Shown piece by piece: positions 19,250 through 27,736 of a DNA stretch of 60,170 nucleotides. This DNA is from DASUAO01 sp035763745. GTDB taxonomy: Bacteria > Actinomycetota > Acidimicrobiia > IMCC26256 > PALSA-555. The stretch's first letter is position 1. Each line of letters begins with the position of its first letter. The stretch lies in contig DASUAO010000046.1 in the NCBI GenBank assembly GCA_035763745.1, forward strand, positions 1 to 60,170, written 5' to 3'. A program made the position numbers and the translations under genes. The notes under the pieces are model-generated. The model saw only the letters and a program-made list of their open reading frames with translations, was not told the origin of the DNA and did not search any database.

Positions 19250-20443
19250 ATGCCCGAGAAGATCACGCTCGTCGACGGAGAGCTGCAGGTCCCCGACGAC
19301 CCGATCATCCCGTTCATCGAGGGCGACGGCACCGGCGTCGACATCTGGCCGGCCGCGCAGCTCGTGCTCGACGCCGCCGCCAAGAAGCACGGCAAGTCGA
19401 TCGAGTGGATCGAGGTCCTCGCGGGGCAGAAGGCGTTCGACCAGACCGGCGAGTGGCTCCCCGAGGCGACCGTCCAGTCGTTCCGCGACCATCTCATCGG
19501 GATCAAGGGCCCACTCACGACACCGATCGGCGGCGGGATCCGCAGCCTCAACGTCGCGCTGCGCCAGATCATGGACCTCTACGTCTGCCTGCGGCCCGTC
19601 CGATGGTTCCAGGGCGTCCCTTCGCCGGTGAAGACGCCCGAGAAGGTCGACATGGTGATCTTCCGGGAGAACACCGAGGACATCTACGCCGGCCTCGAGG
19701 TCGAGGCGGGCACGCCCGAGGCCAAGAAGATGATCGAGGTCCTCCACGAGGCGTTCGGCTGGGAGATCAAGGCCGACTCCGGCATCGGCGTGAAGCCGGT
19801 GTCCGTCAGCGGGTCGAAGCGCCTCATCCGCGCCGCGATCAACTATGCGGTCAAGCGCAACCGCAGAAGCGTCACCCTCGTGCACAAGGGCAACATCATG
19901 AAGTTCACCGAGGGTGCGTTCATGAACTGGGGCTACGAGCTCACGCGCGACGAGTTCTCCGACGTCGCGGTGGGCTGGGACGACTGCGGTGGCGACCCGG
20001 GCGACAAGATCCTCGTGAAGGACGCGATCGCCGACATCACGCTCCAGCAGGTGCTCACCCGCCCCGACGAGTTCGACGTGATCGCCACGCTCAACCTCAA
20101 TGGTGACTACCTGTCCGACGCCCTCGCCGCCCAGGTCGGGGGGATCGGCATCGCGCCGGGGGGCAACATCAACTACGTCACCGGTCACGGCGTCTTCGAA
20201 GCGACCCACGGCACCGCGCCCAAGTACGCGGGCCAGGACAAGGTGAACCCCGGCTCGGTTATCCTCTCGGGTGTGATGATGTTCGAGCACCTCGGCTGGC
20301 AGGACGCCGCCGACACCATCGTCACGGCGCTGGAGGCGACCATCGCCGACAAGGTCGTGACCTACGACTTCGCCCGGTTGATGGAGGGTGCGAGCGAGGT
20401 CAAGACCTCGGAGTTCGCCAAGGCCATCGTCGACCGGATGTGA
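19250..20443 (+). CDS. icd: Isocitrate dehydrogenase, NADP-dependent
   Basis: A 397-aa type I homodimeric enzyme that oxidises isocitrate to 2-oxoglutarate. The substrate loop SLNVALRQ contains the serine that is phosphorylated in E. coli Icd. FRENTEDIYAG, KGNIMKFTEGAF and DGDYLSD-like NGDYLSDALAAQ are standard. The segment ATHGTAPKYAGQDKVNPGS has Lys-Tyr at the positions that select NADP over NAD. It is close to mdh, with only a J-domain gene between them. GGAAGGAACG precedes the ATG. Confidence 0.96.
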   Translation: MPEKITLVDGELQVPDDPIIPFIEGDGTGVDIWPAAQLVLDAAAKKHGKSIEWIEVLAGQKAFDQTGEWLPEATVQSFRDHLIGIKGPLTTPIGGGIRSLNVALRQIMDLYVCLRPVRWFQGVPSPVKTPEKVDMVIFRENTEDIYAGLEVEAGTPEAKKMIEVLHEAFGWEIKADSGIGVKPVSVSGSKRLIRAAINYAVKRNRRSVTLVHKGNIMKFTEGAFMNWGYELTRDEFSDVAVGWDDCGGDPGDKILVKDAIADITLQQVLTRPDEFDVIATLNLNGDYLSDALAAQVGGIGIAPGGNINYVTGHGVFEATHGTAPKYAGQDKVNPGSVILSGVMMFEHLGWQDAADTIVTALEATIADKVVTYDFARLMEGASEVKTSEFAKAIVDRM

Positions 20444-20506
20444 CGGAGTTCTCCCGTCCGCGGGTCCGGTCCGCGACGAACGCAAGGTGTGGAGCCAGAA
20501 TCTGAG

Positions 20507-21337
20507 ATGTTGCTCGCCGAGCTGAACGTCCGCCACACGCGTCGTCACGTGCCGACGAGGCGGATCGTGCTCGGCGACGTCTACCTCCCCACGAGCGGCC
20601 CGGCCTACGGCGCGGTCCTGCTGGGCGCGGTGGTGTCCGAGTTCGCGCCGGAGCTCGACGAAGAGCAGCGCGACCTCCTGCCCCGGCTGCTCGACGAAGC
20701 CCGGAAGGGCCTCGCGGTCCCCCGCATCGCCCTGCGGTACCGGCTCCAGACCGACACGCACGGACTCGATCGCTCCCGGCACCGCATCGTGGGGGAGTCC
20801 CTCACCCGCTCCGGTGCCGAGGTGGGGACGCACACCGACACCCGGGTCGTCCTCGAGATCGACCGGCACGGCCGCCCCGACCCGCAGGTCATCGGTGCGG
20901 TGCTCGCGGCCGCCGCACTCCCCAGCTCGGCGCGAGTCGTCGCGCTGCGCACGGTCGAGTCGGCGCTCGCCCGGCCGCGCCTGCCGGACGGCGTGACGGT
21001 CCGCCGGCTCCTCGACGGTCCGCCTGACCTCCGCCGCTCCCGGCCCGGGATGGCGGGCGTCGGCGCCTCGGAGGGTGGACGGATCGACGACGCGTGGCGC
21101 GGCATCCCGGCCGACCGGCGCTGGGCGATGGAGGTGCTCGGCATCGCGGCGAACGGCGCGGTCGACCGGGTCGACGTGCAGGCCCGCTTCCGCCGGCTGG
21201 CCCGACTCGCGCACCCCGACCACGGTGGTGCGCGCGACGGTGCGGCCGAGCGGCTCGCCCAGCTCGGAGAAGCCCGCGCGATGCTCCTCGCCGACGACGG
21301 TCGGCGCGCGTCCGACGCCGCGGCCCGCACCGGCTGA
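20507..21337 (+). CDS. Protein with a C-terminal J-domain
   Basis: About 276 aa. The last ~70 residues (DRRWAMEVLGIAANGAVDRV, then DVQARFRRLARLAHPDHGG) form a J-domain with an intact HPD motif, so it should stimulate an Hsp70 (DnaK). The first ~190 residues are a domain I do not recognise, rich in Arg and Val, with no membrane segment. It lacks the Gly/Phe and zinc regions of DnaJ, making it a class C-type J-protein. The ATG at 20507 was chosen; a GTG at 20489 is also possible. It sits between icd and mdh. Confidence 0.75.
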   Translation: MLLAELNVRHTRRHVPTRRIVLGDVYLPTSGPAYGAVLLGAVVSEFAPELDEEQRDLLPRLLDEARKGLAVPRIALRYRLQTDTHGLDRSRHRIVGESLTRSGAEVGTHTDTRVVLEIDRHGRPDPQVIGAVLAAAALPSSARVVALRTVESALARPRLPDGVTVRRLLDGPPDLRRSRPGMAGVGASEGGRIDDAWRGIPADRRWAMEVLGIAANGAVDRVDVQARFRRLARLAHPDHGGARDGAAERLAQLGEARAMLLADDGRRASDAAARTG

Positions 21338-21361
21338 CCACACGGGCGTCGTGCCCCCAGG

Positions 21362-21403
21362 TCCGGTCTCGGGGGTCCGGTCTCGGGGGTCCGGTCTCGG
21401 GGG
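21362..21403 (+). repeat. Tandem repeat, 14 bp x 3
   Basis: Three exact head-to-tail copies of TCCGGTCTCGGGGG lie 61-102 nt upstream of the mdh start. They fall just before the promoter region (candidate -10 at 21452-21457). Their spacing of 14 bp does not match one DNA turn. They could be regulator sites or slippage-derived sequence. Confidence 0.85.
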
Positions 21404-21451
21404 ATTGGGGTGGGCTCGCGCCGGACTTCGGGCGCGCCGGGGTGCGCCCGG

Positions 21452-21457
21452 TAGCCT
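21452..21457 (+). promoter_or_regulatory. Candidate -10 hexamer of mdh
   Basis: TAGCCT ends 6 nt before the mdh ATG, implying a leaderless transcript. The three 14-bp repeats lie ~50 nt further upstream. Confidence 0.4.
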
Positions 21458-21463
21458 CGCCGC

Positions 21464-22453
21464 ATGGCTCCTCCACCCGTCCACGTCACCGTCACGGGCG
21501 CCGCCGGCCAGATCGGGTACGCGCTCGTCCACCGCATCGCGAGCGGTCAGCTGCTCGGTCCCGACCAGCCGCTCGTCCTGCGTCTGCTCGAGATCGAGCC
21601 CGCGCTGCCGTCGCTCGAGGGCGTGGTCATGGAGCTCGAGGACGGCGCCCATCCGCTCCTCGAAGGGGTGGTCCCCACCGCGGACCTGAAGACCGCGTTC
21701 GACGGCGCCTCCTGGTGCCTCCTCGTCGGCTCGGTCCCCCGCAAGGCCGGGATGGAGCGGGGCGATCTCCTCACCGTGAACGGCGGGATCTTCAAGCCGC
21801 AGGGCCGGGCGATCAACGCCCATGCCGCCGACGACGTGCGCGTGCTCGTCGTCGGGAACCCCTGCAACACGAACTGCTTCATCGCCCGATCCAACGCGCC
21901 CGACGTCCCGGCCGACCGTTGGTTCGCGATGACCCGCCTGGACGAGAACCGGGCCAAGACCCAGCTCGCGATCAAGGCCGGGGTACCGGTGCGCGACGTC
22001 ACGAACCTCGCGATCTGGGGCAACCACTCGGCGACGCAGTTCCCCGACTTCGCGAACGCAAGGATCGGCGGCAAGCCGGCGCCCACGGTGATCGACGACG
22101 AGGCCTGGCTCCAGGGCCCGTTCCTCGAGACGGTGCAGAAGCGCGGTGCCGCGGTCATCGAGAAGCGGGGCGCGTCGTCGGCAGCCTCCGCCGCGCACGC
22201 AGCGATCGACTCCGTCAACAGCATCTGGCGCCCGACGGCCGACGGCGACTGGCACTCGCTCGCGGTGGCGAGCAGCGGCGAGTACGGCGTGCCCGAGGGA
22301 CTGCAGTTCGGCTACCCGGTGCGCAGCGACGGTTCGGCCTGGTCGGTCGTCGAGGGCATCGAGCACGGCGAGTTCGCCCAGGAGCGGATCCGGATCACCA
22401 CCGAGGAGCTGCTCGAGGAGCGGGCCGAGGTCACCGAGCTCGGACTCGTCTGA
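21464..22453 (+). CDS. mdh: Malate dehydrogenase
   Basis: A 329-aa NAD-dependent enzyme that oxidises malate to oxaloacetate. It has the glycine-rich NAD loop VTGAAGQIGYAL, the substrate arginine in GSVPRKAGMERGDLL, VVGNPCNTN and the catalytic histidine in IWGNHSATQFPD. The length and the GNPCNTN and WGNHS motifs place it in the cytosolic-type MDH family rather than the LDH-like one. ogt starts 8 nt after its stop. Confidence 0.96.
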   Translation: MAPPPVHVTVTGAAGQIGYALVHRIASGQLLGPDQPLVLRLLEIEPALPSLEGVVMELEDGAHPLLEGVVPTADLKTAFDGASWCLLVGSVPRKAGMERGDLLTVNGGIFKPQGRAINAHAADDVRVLVVGNPCNTNCFIARSNAPDVPADRWFAMTRLDENRAKTQLAIKAGVPVRDVTNLAIWGNHSATQFPDFANARIGGKPAPTVIDDEAWLQGPFLETVQKRGAAVIEKRGASSAASAAHAAIDSVNSIWRPTADGDWHSLAVASSGEYGVPEGLQFGYPVRSDGSAWSVVEGIEHGEFAQERIRITTEELLEERAEVTELGLV

Positions 22454-22461
22454 GCGACGCC

Positions 22462-22962
22462 GTGTTGCGCTGGTGGTCGCACCCCACACCGATCGGTGAG
22501 CTGGGGGTGACCGTCGGTGACCACGGCGTGTGCGCGATCTCCCTCCCCGGTGCCGACCCGGTACCACCGGACGGTGCGACCGAGGAGCGGGTCGACGGGT
22601 TCGCGCGTCAGCTCGACGAGCACTTCGAAGGAAGCCGCCGCGCGTTCGACGTGGAGGTCGACCTCTCCGGGGTGAGCACCGAGTTCCAGCGCGCGATCCT
22701 CCTGGCCTTGCGCCGTGAGGTGCCGTGGGGAACGACGGTCACCTACGGCGAGCTGGCCGAGATCGCCGGTCGCCCGAAGGCGGCGCGTGCGGTCGGCACC
22801 ACGATGGCGTCGAACCCCGTGCCCCTCGTGGTGCCGTGTCACCGCGTGCTGGCGTCGGCCGGCAACGGGGGCGTGCGCCTGGGCGGCTACGGCGGTGCCG
22901 ACGGGCGCCCCGACCTCAAGCGCGCGCTGCTCGCGCTCGAAGGGGTGCGCGTCTCGGAGTGA
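22462..22962 (+). CDS. ogt: Methylated-DNA--[protein]-cysteine S-methyltransferase
   Basis: A 166-aa suicide repair protein that removes methyl groups from O6-methylguanine. The acceptor motif VPCHRVLAS is intact, preceded by the helix-turn-helix and Tyr/Arg-finger region VPWGTTVTYGELAEIAGRPKAARAVG. The N-terminal half is shorter and lacks Ada-type zinc cysteines. GTG at 22462, 8 nt after the mdh stop, so it is probably expressed with mdh. It converges on pspA, whose stop is 29 nt beyond. Confidence 0.93.
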   Translation: MLRWWSHPTPIGELGVTVGDHGVCAISLPGADPVPPDGATEERVDGFARQLDEHFEGSRRAFDVEVDLSGVSTEFQRAILLALRREVPWGTTVTYGELAEIAGRPKAARAVGTTMASNPVPLVVPCHRVLASAGNGGVRLGGYGGADGRPDLKRALLALEGVRVSE

Positions 22963-22991
22963 GCGCCGGGGCGATGCCGTCCAGGTGATCG

Positions 22992-23765
22992 CTAGCTCGC
23001 GCCGGCTTCCTTCGCTTCGCCGGTCTCTTCCTTCGGCGGCGGGGTCGACAGACCGAGCTCGGAGCGCAGCTCGCTGAGTCGCGCCTGAGCCTCGGCGCTG
23101 GCCTGGGCCTGCTCGACCTCGAGCATCTTCACGTCGACGGACGCGCCCGTGAGGTCGGAGGTGGCCTGCGCCTTCGAGAGCCGCTTCTCGATCTTGTCGC
23201 GCACCTGCTCGAACGTCGGCACGTCGTCGCCGACCGTCTCGCTGAGCTGCGTCATCGCCTTGTTCATCTGCTCCTGCATCTTCGCCTGGTCGAGCTGGCT
23301 CAGGAGCTTCTCGCGTTCGGCGAGCTTCTTCTGCAGGGCCGCCGAGTTCTGGGTGACGGCTTGCTTGGCTTTCTCGGACGCCTGCGTCGCGTCGAGGAGG
23401 CTCTTCTTCATCTGGTCGATCTGGGCCTCGAGGCTGATGAGCTTGTTGGCGAACGCCTCGGCGGCCTCGCCCATCGACTGCGCCTTCTCGGTGTTCCCCG
23501 CGCGCGTCTCCTGGTCGGTGAGCAGCAGCGCCTGTCGCGCCGACGCGTTTGCCTTCTCGTACTCGTCGAGCGCGCGATCGAGCTTGAGCTGGGTCTGCTT
23601 CTGGTTCGCGATGACGTTTGCGGCCTGCTCGGTGAGCTTGCGGTGCTGCTCCCGCGCCTCGGTGATCGCCTGCTCCAGCTGCACCTTCGGGTCGGCCGAC
23701 TCCTCGAGCTTCAGCCCGAGCTTCGCCCCCAGGTACTTCCACCACTTCTTGATCGCTTTGAACAT
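22992..23765 (-). CDS. pspA: PspA/IM30 family membrane-stress protein
   Basis: A 257-aa protein, nearly all coiled coil. The amphipathic N-terminal helix (MFKAIKKWWKYLGAKLGLKL) is of the kind that binds stressed membranes, and the first repeats (ADPKVQLEQAITEAREQHRKL, NVIANQKQTQ) are PspA/IM30-like. The family forms ESCRT-III-like rings and rods that stabilise the inner membrane. The C-terminus adds a Pro/Glu/Ala tail. It is the last gene of a minus-strand set with an AAA+ ATPase, two exported binding-like proteins and a membrane coiled-coil protein. A 239-nt gap separates it from the nearest of these, so it may have its own promoter. Confidence 0.9.
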   Translation of the reverse strand: MFKAIKKWWKYLGAKLGLKLEESADPKVQLEQAITEAREQHRKLTEQAANVIANQKQTQLKLDRALDEYEKANASARQALLLTDQETRAGNTEKAQSMGEAAEAFANKLISLEAQIDQMKKSLLDATQASEKAKQAVTQNSAALQKKLAEREKLLSQLDQAKMQEQMNKAMTQLSETVGDDVPTFEQVRDKIEKRLSKAQATSDLTGASVDVKMLEVEQAQASAEAQARLSELRSELGLSTPPPKEETGEAKEAGAS

Positions 23766-24004
23766 GGAGCAAACCCTATCTGCGGTGGCCCCCGAGAACG
23801 AGAGCGAGTCCGCCGACGAGGGTGGAGGACCCGCCGGTCCGGCACGACCCGACCTCCCGCTTGTTCCAAGGGCGGCCTCGAAGGAGCCGGTGAGTGCGGC
23901 TACCGCGAGCGCGTGGAACTCGTCTGGGTGGGGCCGGAGGCCGCCGAAGAGCGACTGGGGTGTGTCGGAGCGATGAGGTGGTTCGTGGCCCGCCGACCCT
24001 TCGG

Positions 24005-24760
24005 TCAAGCGGTGGCGGCCGTCCCGCCCGCCTCTTCGAGGGCGACCCGCAGGCTCTCCATCTCCCCCACGAGCGCCTCGACGTCGCCACCGAGTCCGCC
24101 CAGCTGGGCGACGTCCTCGGCCTGGATCGACAGCTCGACGGCTCGGGCGACCGCCTCGTCGAGGCGGGCGTCGAGGAGCCGCAACCGGTCCTTGGCGTCG
24201 GTCGCGACGGCCGTGAGCCGGTCGGCGGAGTCGACCTGGGATTGGAGCGCGGCGACCGTCGCGTCGGCCGACGGGCCGGGGGTCGCCTCGGCGGTCCGCT
24301 TCGCCTCTTCTAGCTCGCGGTGCGCGGAGGGCGCGTCGAGGTTCGCGATCGCGTCGACGAGCGCGTCGCCGCGGCGGGCGACCCGCCAGACCTCACCGAC
24401 GCCGGCGTCGATGCGCTCGCCGATCTCGACGAGGCGGTCGCGGAGCGGTCCGGCGTTGGCCGAGCTCACCGCCTTCCGGTAGCGGCGCTGGGCGTCGAGG
24501 GCTTCGCGCACGAAGCCGCGCCACGGGTCGGCGATGCTCATCGGGTCGACGCGGGTGCCGCGCGCCGAACGTGGGAGCAAGGTGGCGATCCGGACCAGAC
24601 CGGCGACGCCACCGACTCCGAGCGCGGCGAGGAGCGGGAGCCCGCCGAGGATCGCGGCAGCCGCGCCCGCGCCGGCGAGGAGGATCGCCGACGGCGCCAT
24701 GACGGCGTCCGCGGTGCGGCGGTTCTTCCACTGCTCGGGAAGCCCCTCGATCACGCCCAT
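24005..24760 (-). CDS. Membrane-anchored coiled-coil protein in the pspA cluster
   Basis: A 251-aa protein I do not recognise by family. After ~20 polar residues it has a hydrophobic block (~21-65: AVMAPSAILLAGAGAAAAILGG, LPLLAALGVGGVAGLVRIATLL) that can make two membrane helices. The remaining ~185 residues are helical and charged, with Ala/Leu heptads typical of coiled coils. It lies 88 nt downstream of the VWA protein gene and 239 nt upstream of pspA on the same strand. It could link the PspA coat to the membrane, which is inference from context only. Confidence 0.72.
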   Translation of the reverse strand: MGVIEGLPEQWKNRRTADAVMAPSAILLAGAGAAAAILGGLPLLAALGVGGVAGLVRIATLLPRSARGTRVDPMSIADPWRGFVREALDAQRRYRKAVSSANAGPLRDRLVEIGERIDAGVGEVWRVARRGDALVDAIANLDAPSAHRELEEAKRTAEATPGPSADATVAALQSQVDSADRLTAVATDAKDRLRLLDARLDEAVARAVELSIQAEDVAQLGGLGGDVEALVGEMESLRVALEEAGGTAATA

Positions 24761-24848
24761 CGAGCGCTCCCGCTCGGGCTTGTCGGCACACTCAGAGCTG
24801 CGCTGCGACAGCCGGCATGCCGAGCACGGGGTGAGCAGGTGCGGTCCA

Positions 24849-26669
24849 CTAGAAGTTGCTCACCACCGCGTTGAACACGTTCACGATGGTGGCGGGGTCG
24901 ACCGCGCTGTACGCGGCCGCGTTCGTCGCCTCGGCGATGCGCTTGAGGGTCGACTCGTCGGCGTCGTTGCCGTAGGCGATCGTGAAGATCCGCACCGGGG
25001 TGGTCGACTCGCCCTCGGTGGTCGTCCGGAGCGCCGACAGCAACCCGGCGAGGTCCTCGTTGCGTGGGTCCTCGTTGCGTCCGTCGGTGAGCAGCACCAC
25101 TGCGTTGATCCGGGTGGCGTCGAAGCCCTCGCGCATGAACGAGTAGGAGTCCTCGGCTGCGGTGTAGAGCGGCGTGCCCTGGGTGGGCTTGAGACGCTCG
25201 ATCTCGCGCTCGAGGTCGGGCTTGTTGGCCGAGATCGGACCGATCGGGACGAGGTCCCGGTAGTCCGTGGGCTCGCGGTCGCTGATCTCGGTGGAGAAGA
25301 TCCGGAGGCCGACCTCGTCCTCGGGCTGGAACTGGTCGAGCGCGGCGATCGCGGCGCGCTTGGCGAGGTCGAGCTTGGTCGCGCCGGTCCTCGGGTCGGC
25401 TTCGTCGCCCATTGATCCCGACACGTCGACGACGAGCAGCACCCGCGCCTTCTTGCGGACCTGGTTCCACTGGTCGATCACCCCGGCGAGGACGGCCGGC
25501 GTGGGGACCTCGAGCGTGGTCTGGGGCTGGGACGGGTCGAGACCGTTGGCCGCGGTGATGGGCTTGCCGATCGCGACCGCCGGGTTGCCGGGGCGGAACC
25601 CGTACTCGAGCACCCGGCGCTGGTTCTTGGCGCTCGTGACGAACTTCGTGAACGCCCGTGCTGCGGTGGCCTCGGCGTTCGAGACCCACGGCGCGTCGAG
25701 CACGATGAGGGGGTTGTCGCTGAAGAGCGTCCCTTCCTTCGGGTAGATCGCGACGAGCGGGACCCGCGGCTTCCGCGGCTGCTCCCCGGGGTCGAGGATC
25801 CCGTCGGGGTTGCCGCGGTTGTAGTCGACGACCGACTTCTCCTCGACTGCGACCGCCGAGGCGTAGCCGTAGGGGTCGCCGCGGCGGTCGGCTCGGTAGA
25901 GGTTGTTCAGGAACGTGAGCGTCGTGTCGCCGTAGTGCACGACGGCCGACTCCACCCCGCGGGCGAACGCGTCGACCTCGGGGCGCGCCAGGTCCTCCAG
26001 CGTGAGGTCGGTCGTCTTCCCGGTCGCCGCGTAGTACTGGGCGACCGTCTGGGCGAGGCCGCTGGTCGAGAAGTTGGGGTTCGTCTTCCCGAGCCGGAAC
26101 GGCCCCCACTCGGGGTGACCCTTCCCGGCCCAGCCGGTCGGATCCTGCGACAGCGCAAGCACGTCGGAGAAGCCGATCGGCGTGGCGGGGTAGCCGATCG
26201 CGTCCGCCATCGGCTGGGGCATGGCGATCACGAGGGGCGTGAGCATGAACGACGTGCCCGGCGTCGTGACGTAGGCCTCCTTGCCGGACTCGGCGCGGCG
26301 CTGATCGAGCACCGCGCCCCACGTGCTCGCCGCCGGGGACCAGATCACGGGGCGGGGGCCGTTCTTGGCCGGCTTCGGCCAGCTCGCCGCGAGCAGCGTC
26401 GCAGCCGCGCCCGACGACGCGCGCGTCACCCGGACGTCGATGCAGCGCCCGCCGACGTCGGCGGCGTCGGATCGGCCGAAGCGCGTGGCGAGATCCGTGA
26501 GCAGCTCGAGCTTCTCGGGGGAGGACGCGATGTCGACGGTCACACAGGACTGGGCCGCGGCGGGGATCGCGGTGGTGGCGATGCCGGTGAGCAGGGTCGC
26601 GGCGGCGAGCAGCGCAGCGGTCGTCCGGCGGCCCGCGCGCGGGGCCCGGACGTGCGATCGAGGCATCAT
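24849..26669 (-). CDS. Exported solute-binding-like protein with C-terminal VWA domain
   Basis: A 606-aa protein with a signal peptide (basic RAPRAGRR, then AALLAAATLLTGI and cleavage near AAAQS). Residues ~45-390 resemble an extracellular solute-binding protein of the molybdate/sulfate type. Residues ~408-606 are a von Willebrand A domain with a full MIDAS: DVSGSM (415-420), the Thr in PTQGTPLYT and the Asp in LLTDGRNED. The combination suggests an extracytoplasmic sensor or scaffold that binds ligands through a metal site. Its ATG overlaps the stop of the upstream binding-protein gene by 4 nt, and the strong GGGAGATC site supports the start. Confidence 0.88.
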   Translation of the reverse strand: MMPRSHVRAPRAGRRTTAALLAAATLLTGIATTAIPAAAQSCVTVDIASSPEKLELLTDLATRFGRSDAADVGGRCIDVRVTRASSGAAATLLAASWPKPAKNGPRPVIWSPAASTWGAVLDQRRAESGKEAYVTTPGTSFMLTPLVIAMPQPMADAIGYPATPIGFSDVLALSQDPTGWAGKGHPEWGPFRLGKTNPNFSTSGLAQTVAQYYAATGKTTDLTLEDLARPEVDAFARGVESAVVHYGDTTLTFLNNLYRADRRGDPYGYASAVAVEEKSVVDYNRGNPDGILDPGEQPRKPRVPLVAIYPKEGTLFSDNPLIVLDAPWVSNAEATAARAFTKFVTSAKNQRRVLEYGFRPGNPAVAIGKPITAANGLDPSQPQTTLEVPTPAVLAGVIDQWNQVRKKARVLLVVDVSGSMGDEADPRTGATKLDLAKRAAIAALDQFQPEDEVGLRIFSTEISDREPTDYRDLVPIGPISANKPDLEREIERLKPTQGTPLYTAAEDSYSFMREGFDATRINAVVLLTDGRNEDPRNEDLAGLLSALRTTTEGESTTPVRIFTIAYGNDADESTLKRIAEATNAAAYSAVDPATIVNVFNAVVSNF

Positions 26670-27736
26670 CCCGTGATCTCCCTTCGGGTCTCGAGGAGTG
26701 CGACCAGCGACCCGGCTCCGGGGAGGTTCGAGGTGTCCGGGAGCGCAGGCGTGGCCGGGACCCCTCGGGCGGGCGTCTCGCCCGGCACGCGGTATCCGGC
26801 GGCGGCGAGCGCGGCCCGCCCGTCGTCGCCGGTGACGACCGTTCGGAGGTCGTCGGCACCATCGGCACCGACCACCGGTGCGAAGACGACGTCCAGCGTG
26901 GCCACGGGGGCAGGGTAGAGCAGGTCTACCTGGTCCCGACGGTCGGCCGACGCTCGTGCGAGCAGCGGGCCGGCCTCGGCCTCCACGGTCGCCACGACGT
27001 CGAATGCCGCCGGGCCCGCCGTCAGCATGCGCGCGAAGGGCGACGACGCGGCGGTGAGACCGCTCGGGACGGCTCGTTCGATCCGGCCGAAGCGCTCGAG
27101 GAACGCGTCGTCGGCGTAGTCGTCGCGAGACGGATCGGTCCGGCCGACGAGGGTCGCCGCGGCCTGCCCGATCACCGCGAGCCCCTCGCCGTAGTCGCCC
27201 GGGTCGGCATGGCCGGGCTTCACCGATCCCCACCTCGTGTCCCCGCCGAGATCGGTCCACGCCGTCCCGGCGACGTCGGCGAGGCACTGCCAGCCGACGC
27301 CGGGGCACTGTTGGGCGAGCACCTCGGCGCGGTCCTTCCACACCCCGAGCACGACCGGCGTGCGGCCGATCGCCGCCGACGGTGCCCCCACGACCGGGCG
27401 GAGGGCGGCGCGTTCCCGGGCGTCGCGCACGATCTGCACATCGCGCTCGAAGGTGAGCCAGCCGTCGTAGCCGAGGTCTCGGATGTCGTCGTCGGCCACC
27501 TGACTCAGGGTCGCGACGGACTCCCCCTCGGGGGCGACGGTCACCCGCACGTCCGTCCGGGACGCGAGCTCGTCGCACGCGGTCTCGAGCGGGGTGGCGC
27601 ACAGCAAGCGCAGCGGTCCGCCCGTCGACCGGGTGGTACCGGCGTCGTCGTCGAGCACACTGCGGATCCCGATCGCGGCGCCGATCATCGCGATCGCGAC
27701 GACGAGTGCGGCCAAGCGCCGTGTGGCGGTGGTCAT
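26666..27736 (-). CDS. Membrane-anchored solute-binding-like protein
   Basis: A 356-aa protein with an N-terminal signal-anchor (LAALVVAIAMIGAAIGI) and an extracytoplasmic domain resembling periplasmic binding proteins (LRLLCATPLETACDELA, the hinge-like segment VVLGVWKDRAEVLA, WGSVKPGHADPGDYGEGL). There is no lipobox. Its sequence type is close to the N-terminal half of the following VWA protein, so the two may have arisen by duplication. It is coupled at both ends by 4-nt ATGA overlaps, with the AAA+ ATPase upstream and the VWA protein downstream. No transport permease is encoded nearby, so uptake is unlikely. Confidence 0.8.
   Translation of the reverse strand: MTTATRRLAALVVAIAMIGAAIGIRSVLDDDAGTTRSTGGPLRLLCATPLETACDELASRTDVRVTVAPEGESVATLSQVADDDIRDLGYDGWLTFERDVQIVRDARERAALRPVVGAPSAAIGRTPVVLGVWKDRAEVLAQQCPGVGWQCLADVAGTAWTDLGGDTRWGSVKPGHADPGDYGEGLAVIGQAAATLVGRTDPSRDDYADDAFLERFGRIERAVPSGLTAASSPFARMLTAGPAAFDVVATVEAEAGPLLARASADRRDQVDLLYPAPVATLDVVFAPVVGADGADDLRTVVTGDDGRAALAAAGYRVPGETPARGVPATPALPDTSNLPGAGSLVALLETRREITG

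Noticed and set aside
18719..22567. A 1282-codon open frame on the minus strand
   Set aside because: It covers folD, icd, the J-domain gene and mdh in antisense; all four have clear family motifs on the plus strand.
26666..27736. Annotation as part of a molybdate or sulfate ABC importer
   Set aside because: No permease or ATPase of an importer is nearby; the partners are an AAA+ ATPase and a VWA protein.
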